From the NCBI RefSeq assembly GCF_018638295.1, contig NZ_JABTTS010000031.1, positions 10,398 to 74,397 of the forward strand: DNA of 64,000 bases, in the 5' to 3' direction. This DNA is from Streptomyces sp. CHD11. Lineage in GTDB: Bacteria; Actinomycetota; Actinomycetes; Streptomycetales; Streptomycetaceae. A program made the position numbers and the translations under genes. Shown one piece after another: positions 50,730 to 59,150 of this stretch. Numbering within the stretch: position 1 is the first letter of the stretch; every line of letters begins with the position of its first letter. The notes below the pieces were generated by a model. That model made no database searches. It was not told where the DNA came from and saw only the letters and a list, made by a program, of their open reading frames with translations.

Positions 50730-52808
50730 TCACGACGCCCGGCGGCCCTGGCCGGCCAGGGAGCCGGAGGCCGCGGGCCCGTCGCCGGTGACGGCCGTCC
50801 AGTGCCAGCCGGAGTCGAACGCGGTGACCTCGAGACCGGTCCCGGCGGCGACGAGTCGGGCGGCGAGCGAGGTGGCGCGGGCGATGAACGCCGACACCCG
50901 GTCCGCGGCGAGCAGGTCCTGCTCGTCGAACGGGTCGCCGGCGCAGCGCAGCAGCCTGAGGTCCATGAAGCCGTCGAAGCGGCGCCCGTCGACCTCGACG
51001 GACTGCGGCGAGCGGAGGGAGAACCGCACGTTGTTGTTGACGTGGCCGTGGTGGTGCTGGTCCGAGAAGTGCGCGATGTCCGGGATGACGGGGGGCACGA
51101 AGTGGTCGCGGGCCATCACCTCGGGCTCCCGGGGCAGGTTGCCGGCGACGAAGTGCCAGGAGTTGTACTGCATGCGCGAGGACATCGCCCAGGCCGCGTC
51201 GGCGAGAGCGGCCCGGGAGCCGCCGAAGTGGGCGGCCGCCTCGGGCCGCGGCACCACGCAGCAGAAGAAGTGTGTGATGTCCCAGTCGCAGATCGCCGCC
51301 CAGTTCTCCCCGCGCAGCGCCCGGACCAGGTCGGGCAGTGAGCGCATGCCGCGGCTCATCGCGAAGTCGGCGCCGAAGACGTCGGCGGTCGCGGCGACGG
51401 TCTCGTACACCAGGGATTCCAGGCCGCTGCCGAAGGCGCCGTGCGGTTCGGCGAGCCAGCCGGGGGCGGCGGCCAGGTCCTGTCCGAGCTCGTCGAGCGT
51501 GTCGCCGGCCAGCGGCAGCCGCGCGCGCAGGCGCCCGGCGACGGCGTCGCGGCGGGTCCGGGCGGCGGGGCCGGGGGCGGCGGCCACCCGTTCCACCTTG
51601 TGCATCAGCGCCCCGTGGATCTCGCGGTACAGCCGGGCGTGCCGGCCCACCTCCCGGCGGCGCTCGCGCAGGCCGGCGGCGAGCCGGTCGAGGTCGGCGA
51701 CGCGGTGCGAGGCGGCGGCGGGCACCGGTTCGACGCCGGGTACGGCGGCGTAGGCGCGGCGCACCCTCTCCAGGGTGTAGGCGATGTGGTCGACGGTCAG
51801 CTGGGTGCCGTTGGCCTCCTCCACGCGGCCGAAACCGGCCGAGCGGATGAGCAGGGTGAGGCAGACGACCAGCTGGGCGTCCTGGTCCGACCACAGGTCC
51901 AGCGGCAGGTTCTCCAGTGCGCTGAGGGCGCAGTCCGGGTGGCCGGGCCACAGGGTCTTGCCGGCCAGCGTGTTCCGGTCCCGGAAGTTCGTGTACTGCG
52001 TGTCCTCCTGGTAGAGGACGAACGGCGCGGTGCGCACGGCCGCCTCCCGGGCCTGGGCGAGCAGTTCCCGGCGGCCCTCGGGGCCCTGTCCGGCGAGCCA
52101 GGCGCGGCAGTCGGCGGCGCGGGCGGCGGCGCGGGCGCGGACGCGGTCGAGTTCACGCCGGTAGACGGCGAGAGCGGCCCGGTCGTACGGCACCCGGCGC
52201 ACACCGCCGACCAGGTCGCGGGGGTCGAGGGGGCGGGCGCCGGGGGCGCGCAGGGCGATACGGCCGCTGGTGGCTAGGCCGATCTCGCCGAGGAAGACGG
52301 GCGGTTCCGGGGTGCCGGTGACCTGCCGCGCGGACGCCGCCGCGTCGGTGAGACTGCCGTCCGGGGCGTCCGGGGCGGTACGCCCGTCAGTCGTCGGGCC
52401 GGTCCCGCCAGGGAGGCCGGACGACCCGGCCGTGCCGGTGACCGGCCGCTCGGACGCCGCCACACCGGCGGAGCCGCCGTCCGTGCCGTCCTCCTCGAGC
52501 GGCCGCAGGCCGCACAGGGCGGTCAGGGCGGCCGCCTGGGTGGAGTTCAGGGCCCGCAGCTGGATGTCGGCGGGGACGTGCCCGTCGAGGGTGAGCAGCA
52601 CGTCGAGGGCGGTGCGCAGGTCCCCGGCCTGCGACGCGCGCCGCCAGACCCGCCCCAGCAGTCCGGGGAACCCGGCGTCGGGGTCGGCCACCCGGTCCGG
52701 CTTGGCCGTGCTGCCGGCCGGGGTGCCGAGCCTGCTGGGACGGCGGCTGATCCGCTTTCTCGCATGGGCGGCGCGGCGGGATTCGTTGCGTCCCGCGGGC
52801 TCCTTCAT
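50730..52808 (-). CDS. Large protein of unknown family in hydrazine cassette
   Basis: 692 residues, soluble. I do not recognise a catalytic fold. Visible: a basic N-terminus; a Gly/Pro/Thr-rich linker (~105-200) containing a 40-residue tandem duplication (AASERPVTGT at 117 and AASARQVTGT at 157); a helical, Arg-rich middle; and a conserved-looking C-terminal third with WDITHFFCCVVPRPEAAAHF and SDQHHHGHVNNNVRFSLRS, whose His/Cys/Asp cluster could bind metal. It overlaps the ferredoxin stop (ATGA), so the two proteins probably work together. Kinamycin-type cassettes contain an unassigned protein beside the ferredoxin linked to N-N bond formation; this is a candidate counterpart. Confidence 0.8.
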   Translation of the reverse strand: MKEPAGRNESRRAAHARKRISRRPSRLGTPAGSTAKPDRVADPDAGFPGLLGRVWRRASQAGDLRTALDVLLTLDGHVPADIQLRALNSTQAAALTALCGLRPLEEDGTDGGSAGVAASERPVTGTAGSSGLPGGTGPTTDGRTAPDAPDGSLTDAAASARQVTGTPEPPVFLGEIGLATSGRIALRAPGARPLDPRDLVGGVRRVPYDRAALAVYRRELDRVRARAAARAADCRAWLAGQGPEGRRELLAQAREAAVRTAPFVLYQEDTQYTNFRDRNTLAGKTLWPGHPDCALSALENLPLDLWSDQDAQLVVCLTLLIRSAGFGRVEEANGTQLTVDHIAYTLERVRRAYAAVPGVEPVPAAASHRVADLDRLAAGLRERRREVGRHARLYREIHGALMHKVERVAAAPGPAARTRRDAVAGRLRARLPLAGDTLDELGQDLAAAPGWLAEPHGAFGSGLESLVYETVAATADVFGADFAMSRGMRSLPDLVRALRGENWAAICDWDITHFFCCVVPRPEAAAHFGGSRAALADAAWAMSSRMQYNSWHFVAGNLPREPEVMARDHFVPPVIPDIAHFSDQHHHGHVNNNVRFSLRSPQSVEVDGRRFDGFMDLRLLRCAGDPFDEQDLLAADRVSAFIARATSLAARLVAAGTGLEVTAFDSGWHWTAVTGDGPAASGSLAGQGRRAS

Positions 52809-53134
52809 GCGGCCCTCTCGGCGGTGAGTTCGATGTGGCTCCACATCGTGTCGTCGGTCGGGGACCAGTCCTCGTCGACGTAGATGCAGTCGACCGGGCA
52901 CTCCAGCACGCAGGCGGGGCAGCCCGAGCAGAGCTCGGGGACGATCACCACGTCGAGGCCCCGGTCGAAGATGGCCCCGAACTCCGCGGGACAGCCGCGC
53001 AGGCAGCTGTCGCAGGTGATGCACTCGGACGCCTCGATGCGCCGCGGGGGCTTCTTCCAGTTGCCGGCACGGGAGCGCCGGTCGATGCGATCGGCGCGTT
53101 CCGACAGCGCTGCGGTCGAGGCAAGCTTCTTCAC
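52805..53134 (-). CDS. Dicluster [4Fe-4S] ferredoxin
   Basis: 109 residues. Two cluster motifs are visible: CITCDSCLRGCP at about 38-49 and CSGCPACVLECPVDCI at about 69-84. A 35-residue basic N-terminal extension precedes them. GTG start with GAGGGGG upstream. It is the first gene of the cassette operon and overlaps the 692-residue protein, its probable redox partner. Ferredoxins are conserved in kinamycin and lomaiviticin hydrazine gene sets. Confidence 0.9.
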   Translation of the reverse strand: MKKLASTAALSERADRIDRRSRAGNWKKPPRRIEASECITCDSCLRGCPAEFGAIFDRGLDVVIVPELCSGCPACVLECPVDCIYVDEDWSPTDDTMWSHIELTAERAA

Positions 53135-53404
53135 GGGATCGGCCCCCTCCGGGACTCTTCTCGGCCACGGCCGAGACGGACGGTCCCGATCGTCACCGGC
53201 CCGCCTCGACTGCCTCCGGAGTGCGGGTGGGAACCGGCTGGAGCCCCGCGGCGGCCGCTCGAGCAGGCCCCGAGCGCGGCCCGTCCGAGCCGCCGGATCG
53301 TTGGTGTCCGGGGCGCGGGCTCCGGGTCGTGACCCGGGCGCGCGCCGACCGGCCCGCCCGCGGGCATGCCACCCGGCCGCCCGCCGTCCACCACGGAGGA
53401 ACCC

Positions 53405-54487
53405 ATGCCCCTGCCGCCCGCCCGCGTCGTGCGGGCCGTCGAAGGCGTGCGTACCGGTCTGCAGCGGCTGGCACGGAAGCTGGCCCCCGCACCGTTCTCG
53501 CTGCTCGAGATGGTCCAGGGCGCCATGCTCAGCCAGGCCGTCCACGCCGCCGCCGAGCTGCGCGTCGCCGAGGCGCTGAGGGACGGTCCGCTGCCCGCCG
53601 CACAACTCGCCGAGCGTGTCGGCGCCCACCCGGAGACGCTCGGGCGGCTGATGCGGCTGCTCGCCTCGAACGGCGTCTTCACCGAGCGGAAGGACGGCCG
53701 CTTCGCCCTGTCCCCGATGGGCGCCGCCCTGCTCGAGGACACGCCGATGTCGATGCGCGGCATCGCGGTACTCATGGGCCACCCGGTCCACCGGGAGGAC
53801 TGGTCGCACTTCGTCGACGCGGTGCGCACCGGCGAGCCGAGCCTGCCGAAGCTGCGCGGCATGACCGCCTTCGAGTTCATGGAGGCCAAGCCCGAGTACG
53901 GCGAGGTGTTCATGAAGGGCATGGGTGCCATGTCCTCCACCGAGACCGAGCCGATCGTCGCGGCGTACGACTTCTCGCGGTTCGGCACGGTCGTCGACTT
54001 CTGCGCGGGCCGCGGCGAACTGCTCGCCCGGATCCTGCAGAAGTCGCCGGGCGTGCGGGGCATCCTCTCCGACCCCCGGGTGGCGGAGAACGGCGCGGCG
54101 GAGCACCTCGCCGAGCAGGGGGTCGCCGACCGCTGCGAGGTGGTGGCCGCCGATCTGTTCGGGCCGGTGCCCGAGGGCGGGGACGCCTACGTGCTCAAGC
54201 ACATCGTGCACGACTGGCCGAAGGACCAGGCCCTGCGGATCCTGCGCAACGTGCGGGCCTCGATACGCCCGGACGGACGCCTGCTGCTGATGGAGATGGT
54301 GGTCCCGGACAAGCCGAACTCCGCCCACTCCTCCAAGCTGGTCGACCTGTGGCTGATGCTCCTCGTGGGCGGCATGGAGCGGACGGCCGCACAGTACGGG
54401 GAACTCCTCACCGAGGCGGGCTTCCGTCTGGAACGGGTGGTGCAGACACCGGGAGCGGTCTCCATCGTGGAGGCCAGCCCGAGGTAG
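53405..54487 (+). CDS. O-methyltransferase-fold protein (AlpH candidate)
   Basis: 360 residues. Winged-helix dimerisation domain (FSLLEMVQGAMLSQAVHAAAELRVAEAL) and Rossmann-like domain with motif I VVDFCAGRGELLARIL, where the consensus is VDVGGGxG. The histidine segment LKHIVHDWPKD is kept. In kinamycin biosynthesis AlpH has this fold but couples L-glutamylhydrazine to the polyketide without using SAM. Proximity to the cassette and the altered motif I make that function plausible. Start ATG 53405 with GGAGGAA upstream; divergent from the ferredoxin operon, sharing its promoter region. Confidence 0.85.
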   Translation: MPLPPARVVRAVEGVRTGLQRLARKLAPAPFSLLEMVQGAMLSQAVHAAAELRVAEALRDGPLPAAQLAERVGAHPETLGRLMRLLASNGVFTERKDGRFALSPMGAALLEDTPMSMRGIAVLMGHPVHREDWSHFVDAVRTGEPSLPKLRGMTAFEFMEAKPEYGEVFMKGMGAMSSTETEPIVAAYDFSRFGTVVDFCAGRGELLARILQKSPGVRGILSDPRVAENGAAEHLAEQGVADRCEVVAADLFGPVPEGGDAYVLKHIVHDWPKDQALRILRNVRASIRPDGRLLLMEMVVPDKPNSAHSSKLVDLWLMLLVGGMERTAAQYGELLTEAGFRLERVVQTPGAVSIVEASPR

Positions 54488-54504
54488 GAACTGCGCGCAG
54501 CCCC

Positions 54505-54541
54505 GAGGGGTGCCACCCGGTGGTCCGGGCCGGCACCCCTC
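54505..54541 (+). terminator. Terminator hairpin after O-methyltransferase-fold gene
   Basis: A 10-bp stem (54505-54514 with 54532-54541) with a 17-base, partly self-pairing loop, 17 bases after the stop codon. Confidence 0.7.
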
Positions 54542-54748
54542 CTTCGGCCGCCGCCACGCAGTGGCCGCTCCGGCCCGCGGTGAGGGCGGTGGACAGCCCG
54601 CCGCTCCGCCGGGGCAGGCTGCCGCGTGCCCCGGCCACGCCACCGGCTCCACTCGGTACGGCCCACGAGGAGCGCGGACGGTGCCGCTCCCGCGACGGCT
54701 CTGCACAGCACATTGACCGCAGGGAAAGTTGCATCATTCCGAGATCGG

Positions 54749-54787
54749 CGCAGAGTTTGTTACGCCTTGGGTGTAACAAACTCTGCG
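54749..54787. repeat. Perfect 15-bp inverted repeat, AT-rich for this DNA
   Basis: Arms at 54749-54763 and 54773-54787 (CGCAGAGTTTGTTAC and its complement) with a 9-base centre. It lies in the 54488-54902 gap between convergent genes. It could be a terminator of the minus operon, or an operator-like or recombination site; the low GC of the arms is unusual here. Otherwise the gap holds only the hairpin at 54505. Confidence 0.75.
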
Positions 54788-54902
54788 AGATCGGTCATCG
54801 ACCTCGGTGACCACCTCCGCTGCGGACCGCGTCCGGGGACTTCCCCCCGAGCGACAGACCGGGCCGTCCCCCCTCGCCTTCGAGACACCTGCTCGGCGTG
54901 CG

Positions 54903-56429
54903 TCACCCTTCGGCGGGGGCGCCGAACCAGTGGGTGAGGGCGGTGCCGAGGCCGGTGGCGCCGGCGGTGCCGGTCCACGCGACGTGTCCGTCGGGGCGGA
55001 CGAGTACGGCCTCGGCGCCCGCGAACACGGCGCCGCGGTCGGCCGGGGAGACGGTGACCGTCATGACGTCGACGCGGCCGGCCCAGGCGGCCGCGGCCGC
55101 GCGCAGACCGGGGTCGCCGACGAGGTCGAGCAGGACACCGCGGCCGGCGTGCAGCAGCCGGAAGGTGTCGCTCTCGCCGTCGGGTCCGGTCAGCGGGAGC
55201 TTGGCGAGGCGGCGGCCGAGCAGCGGGTGGGCGCCCTCCTCGTCCCCGGCGCCGTCGGTGACGTCGTAGCGGATGTCGAGGTGGGAGACGATGCCGGCGA
55301 GGTGGCGGCGGACCGTGTCGTAGCCGGTGAGCTCGGTGATGACCCGGCGCAGCGGCTCGGCCGGGTCACCGCCGAGGAAGACCATGCCCTGGGCGCGGGT
55401 GTTCATCAGCAGGCGGCGGCCCACCGGGTGACGCTCGGCGTGGTAGGTGTCGAGGAGGTCCTCGCCGGCCCGGCCGGTGACGACGGCGGCGAGCTTCCAG
55501 CCGAGGTTGGCGGCGTCCTGCACGCCGGTGCTCAGGCCCTGGCCGCCGGCGGGCAGATGGATGTGGGCGGCGTCCCCGGCGAGCAGCACGCGGCCGCGCC
55601 GGTACTCGGCGGCCTGGCGGGTGGCGTCGCTGAAGAAGCTGACCCACTCGGCGCCGCCGCCGCTGATGTCCTCGCCGGTGATGTGCTCCCAGGCCTTGGC
55701 GACCTCCTCGAAGGTGACGCTCTCGTCGGCGCTGCGCGCGGCGGCGCCGTGCGGGCAGACGATGATGCGGTGCACGCCCTCCTTGAGGGGGGCGGCCATC
55801 ACCATGCCGTTGGGGAGGGTCTCGCCGAGGTAGCGGGGCTTGAGGTCGAGGCCGGTGACGTCGGCGAGGAACATCGCGCGGGTCGCCTCGGTGCCGGGGA
55901 AGCCGATGCCGGCGAGCTTGCGCACCGTGCTCTTGCCGCCGTCGCAGCCCACCAGGTAGCGGGCGCGCAGCCGCCGTACGCCGCTCGCGGTCCCCACGGT
56001 GACCTCGGCGTGGTCGCCGTCCAGGAAGCCGTCGGCGACGGAGAGCACCTCGCAGCCGCGCCGGATCTCGGCGCCGAGGCCGGTGGCCCACCCGGCGAGG
56101 ACCGCCTCGGTCTGGCTCTGCGGGATGCCGCGGGCGCCGAAGTGGGCTCCCTCGAGGGAGGTGAAGTCGAACTGGACCCCGCCGAAGTGGCCGACGGGGC
56201 TGGTCTCCAGGGTCTCGCCCTGTCCGAAGCGGGGCAGCAGCCCGCGCTGGTCGAAGACCTCCATGGCGCGGGCGGTGAAGCCCAGGCCGCGGGACTGGCC
56301 GGTGGGCTCGGCCAGCTTGTCGAGCACGATCACGTCCGCGCCGCCCAGGCGCAGTTCGCCCGCGAGCATCAGTCCGGTCGGGCCTGCGCCTACGACGATG
56401 ACGTCGGCGTCCATCGTGGTGTCCTGCAT
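54903..56429 (-). CDS. FAD-dependent angucycline-type hydroxylase
   Basis: A 508-residue PHBH-class monooxygenase: VIVVGAGPTGLMLAGELRLGGADV, GCDGGKSTVRKLAG, GDAAHIHLPAGGQGLSTGVQDAANLGWKLA, and a C-terminal thioredoxin-like domain with VLVRPDGHVAWTG. Closely resembles PgaE/JadH/AlpE-type enzymes. It is the last gene of the polyketide operon and probably hydroxylates or dehydrates the angucyclinone. The start has GAGGGAA upstream. Confidence 0.92.
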   Translation of the reverse strand: MQDTTMDADVIVVGAGPTGLMLAGELRLGGADVIVLDKLAEPTGQSRGLGFTARAMEVFDQRGLLPRFGQGETLETSPVGHFGGVQFDFTSLEGAHFGARGIPQSQTEAVLAGWATGLGAEIRRGCEVLSVADGFLDGDHAEVTVGTASGVRRLRARYLVGCDGGKSTVRKLAGIGFPGTEATRAMFLADVTGLDLKPRYLGETLPNGMVMAAPLKEGVHRIIVCPHGAAARSADESVTFEEVAKAWEHITGEDISGGGAEWVSFFSDATRQAAEYRRGRVLLAGDAAHIHLPAGGQGLSTGVQDAANLGWKLAAVVTGRAGEDLLDTYHAERHPVGRRLLMNTRAQGMVFLGGDPAEPLRRVITELTGYDTVRRHLAGIVSHLDIRYDVTDGAGDEEGAHPLLGRRLAKLPLTGPDGESDTFRLLHAGRGVLLDLVGDPGLRAAAAAWAGRVDVMTVTVSPADRGAVFAGAEAVLVRPDGHVAWTGTAGATGLGTALTHWFGAPAEG

Positions 56430-56525
56430 GGTCGTGGATTCCCTCTCGGTCGGCAGTGGTCCGTGCTCGGCACGGGCCGGGGGGTGGCGAAGACGGGTGG
56501 GCGGGCGGCGCGCCGGAGCGGGATC

Positions 56526-58034
56526 TCAGGGGGAACCGAACCACCGTGCGACCGCCCGGCCGAGCCCGTCCCCGTCCCCGCCGCCCGCCCAGACGACGTG
56601 GCCGTCGGGCCGGACCAGGACGGCGGCGGGCGCCCCCTCGAGCGGCTGGTCGGGAGCGGCGTGCGCGGTGACGGTGTCGATGCGGTCGGCCGGTGCGTCC
56701 TCGATCCGCGGCGGCGGTGCGCCCAGTCCCAGGAGCAGTCCGCGCCCGGAGCGCAGCAGTTCGGCCGTGCTGCAGACGATCGCGCCGGTGCGCAGCCGCA
56801 GGTGCGGCAGGCGGGCGCCGCACAGCGGATGCCCGGGGCCGCCGACGTCGTAGCGGATGTCGAGGCCGCTGATCATCCCGGCGAGGTGGGTGCGTACCTC
56901 GTCGTGGGCGAGGAGTTCGGCGAGGACCGTGCGCAGCGGCTCGACCTCGGGGCCGCCCAGCAGCAGCAGGGCCTGGGCGCGGATGTTGCCGAGGACGGCG
57001 GCGCCGACGGCGGCGCGTTCGGTGCCGTAGCTGTCGAGGAGCCCGTCGGGTGCGGTGCCGTCGACGGCGGCGGCGAGCTTCCAGCCGAGGTTGTGGGCGT
57101 CTTGGAGGCCGAGGTTGAGTGCCTGGCCGCCGATGGGCATCTGACGGTGGGCGGCGTCCCCGGCGAACAGGACGCGGCCGTGCCGGTAGCGGGCGAGCAG
57201 CCGGTTCTCGTCGTCGAAGCGGTTGACCCACAGCGGGGTGCCGCCGGTGATGTCCTCGCCGGTGACACGCTTCCAGGCGGCAGTGATCTCGTCGAAGTGG
57301 GGCTCGCCGGCGCGGTCGCGGACCGCGGCGCCGAACTCGTGCACCATCACCCGGGTCACGCCCGCCGGGTTGCGGGCGGCGACGGCGAGCCCGCCGGGGA
57401 GCCGTTCGAAGCGCCGGTTCGGGATGTCGATGCCCTCGACGTCGGCGCGCAGCAGTTCCCGGGCGGCCGGGGTGCCGGGGAAGTCGGCGCCGAGGAGGCG
57501 GCGCACCGTGGAGTCCTGGCCGTCGCAGGCGACGAGGTGGGCGGCGCGCAGCGTGAGGTGCTCGCCGTGACGGCCGGTGGCGGCGGCCTCGACGTGGGTG
57601 CCGTGGTCGTCGACGGCGTGCAGGGTGTGGCCGCACCTGAGGTCGGCGCCCAGGCCGAGGGCCCACTCCTCCAGGACGGCCTCGGTCCTGGTCTGCGGGA
57701 CCTTCCACTGCCCGGGGTAGGGGCCGGGCAGGGTCAGGTCGAGGGGGATGCCGCCGAAGTGGCCGCGCGGCTCGCGGGGCGGGCTGCCGAGGTCGGCGAG
57801 CAGGCCCCGGCTGTCGAGCAGTTCCATGGTGCGGGCGTGCAGCGTGGAGGCGCGGGACTCGGTGGTGGGGCCGTGGCGGCGCTCGACGAGGGTGACCCGG
57901 ATGCCGCGCAGGGCCAGTTCACCGGCGAGGAGCAGACCGACCGGGCCCGCACCGACGACGATCACCTGGGTGTCGACCGTCTCGGCGGGCCCGGTGCGCG
58001 GCGGCCGGCCGTCCGAGTGCGGGGCGCCGGCCAT
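56526..58034 (-). CDS. FAD-dependent angucycline-type hydroxylase
   Basis: 502 residues of the same class: VIVVGAGPVGLLLAGELALRGIRVTLVER, ACDGQDSTVRRLLG, RVLFAGDAAHRQMPIGGQALNLGLQDAHNLGWKLA, VLVRPDGHVVWAG. The ATG lies one base after the stop of the aromatase gene, so they are translationally coupled. It differs in the substrate domain from its neighbours at 54903 and 61579, suggesting a different position or step. Confidence 0.92.
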   Translation of the reverse strand: MAGAPHSDGRPPRTGPAETVDTQVIVVGAGPVGLLLAGELALRGIRVTLVERRHGPTTESRASTLHARTMELLDSRGLLADLGSPPREPRGHFGGIPLDLTLPGPYPGQWKVPQTRTEAVLEEWALGLGADLRCGHTLHAVDDHGTHVEAAATGRHGEHLTLRAAHLVACDGQDSTVRRLLGADFPGTPAARELLRADVEGIDIPNRRFERLPGGLAVAARNPAGVTRVMVHEFGAAVRDRAGEPHFDEITAAWKRVTGEDITGGTPLWVNRFDDENRLLARYRHGRVLFAGDAAHRQMPIGGQALNLGLQDAHNLGWKLAAAVDGTAPDGLLDSYGTERAAVGAAVLGNIRAQALLLLGGPEVEPLRTVLAELLAHDEVRTHLAGMISGLDIRYDVGGPGHPLCGARLPHLRLRTGAIVCSTAELLRSGRGLLLGLGAPPPRIEDAPADRIDTVTAHAAPDQPLEGAPAAVLVRPDGHVVWAGGGDGDGLGRAVARWFGSP

Positions 58035-58035
58035 G

Positions 58036-58980
58036 TCAGCGGTTCCGCTCCGCGTGGTCCTTGGCGTGGCCGAGGGTGGCGAGGCTGTTGGTGCTCAGCG
58101 CGCCGTGCACGTAGGCGCGGGCGTCGGCGACGGTGGCCTCGGGGCCGAGGATCCGGGCGATGTTGCCGGTGTTGAGGGTGACGGTGTGCTGGGAGGAGGC
58201 CGTCGTGCCGCCGTCCTCGGTCTCCTCGAAGGTCCACATGCCGGTGTGCAGGGTCATCAGGGCCGGCAGGGTGACCTGCTTGTAGGCGATGCGGTGGTGG
58301 CCGAGGACGACCCGGTAGGACTTGGTGGTGTGCTGCGAGCCGTCCTTGGCGCGGGTGTCCATCTCCAGTTCCTGCAGGCCGGGGGTGTCCTCGGTGAAGC
58401 GGACGCGGGCCACGTGCGGGAGCCGCTCGGGCCACAGCCCGGCCTCGTTGACGAAGTCGAAGGCGTCCTTGGCCGAGCCGTCGATCGTCACGGTGTCGGT
58501 GAAGGAGAAGGTCAGCTCCTGCGCCTCGGCGGCGTGGGCGCGCTCGACGTTCTCCTTGAGGGCGGCGAGTTCGCTGGTGCTGTTCTTGTCCACGGCCCGT
58601 TCGATCCACAGCAGGTCGTGCGGGTCGTCGTCGACGGCACGGTAGTCGTGCAGGAGCCGGACGCGTGAGGTGTCCTCGTCGAGGGGTTCGACGATCCAGG
58701 TTCCGCCCATGGCCGCGACCGGGGGTGCCGGCACCTCCTGCCGGAAGGTGATGCGCAGGGCCTCGGGGTCGAGGGTGCGGCGCGAGGTCCAGGTCTTGGG
58801 CTCGCCGTTGGCGGTGGCCCAGATACGGATGCGCTCCTCGTCGCCGTCGCTCTGCTCACGGTCGACGTGGATGGTGGGCGGGAAGATCCGCGGCCAGTTG
58901 GTCACCTCGGCGAGGAGGCGGTGGACGGCGGCGGCGGGCGCGTTGATGGTGATCTCGTGCTCGACCTCACGAGTCGTCAT
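58036..58980 (-). CDS. Didomain aromatase/cyclase (SRPBCC)
   Basis: 314 residues with two SRPBCC (Bet v1-like) domains, about 1-150 (EHEITINAPAAAVHRLLAEVTNWPRIFPPTIHV) and 155-310 (FTDTVTIDGSAKDAFDFVNEAGLWPERLPHVARV). Didomain ARO/CYCs of this type act on C-9-reduced nascent polyketides to form and aromatise the first ring. Its position after the ketoreductase is the standard angucycline order. The ATG at 58980 has AGGAGA upstream. Confidence 0.93.
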   Translation of the reverse strand: MTTREVEHEITINAPAAAVHRLLAEVTNWPRIFPPTIHVDREQSDGDEERIRIWATANGEPKTWTSRRTLDPEALRITFRQEVPAPPVAAMGGTWIVEPLDEDTSRVRLLHDYRAVDDDPHDLLWIERAVDKNSTSELAALKENVERAHAAEAQELTFSFTDTVTIDGSAKDAFDFVNEAGLWPERLPHVARVRFTEDTPGLQELEMDTRAKDGSQHTTKSYRVVLGHHRIAYKQVTLPALMTLHTGMWTFEETEDGGTTASSQHTVTLNTGNIARILGPEATVADARAYVHGALSTNSLATLGHAKDHAERNR

Positions 58981-58997
58981 GACGGCTTCTCCTAGGT

Positions 58998-59058
58998 GGT
59001 ACCGGCTTCGTGGTACCGGCTTTGTGGTACCGGCTTCGTGGTACCGGCTTCGTGGTAC
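58998..59058. repeat. 14-bp tandem repeat
   Basis: Five units of GGTACCGGCTTCGT with small variations, at 58998, 59012, 59026, 59040 and 59054, in the gap between ketoreductase and aromatase. Each unit contains the palindrome GGTACC (the last is degenerate). Confidence 0.85.
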
Positions 59059-59150
59059 GGGCGGTGCGGACGGCGGGGGCGGAGCCCCGGGGCCCGGGCG
59101 GGCGAGGGGTGGCCCCTCCCCCGGGGCGGGCGGGAGTGTGACGACAGGGC

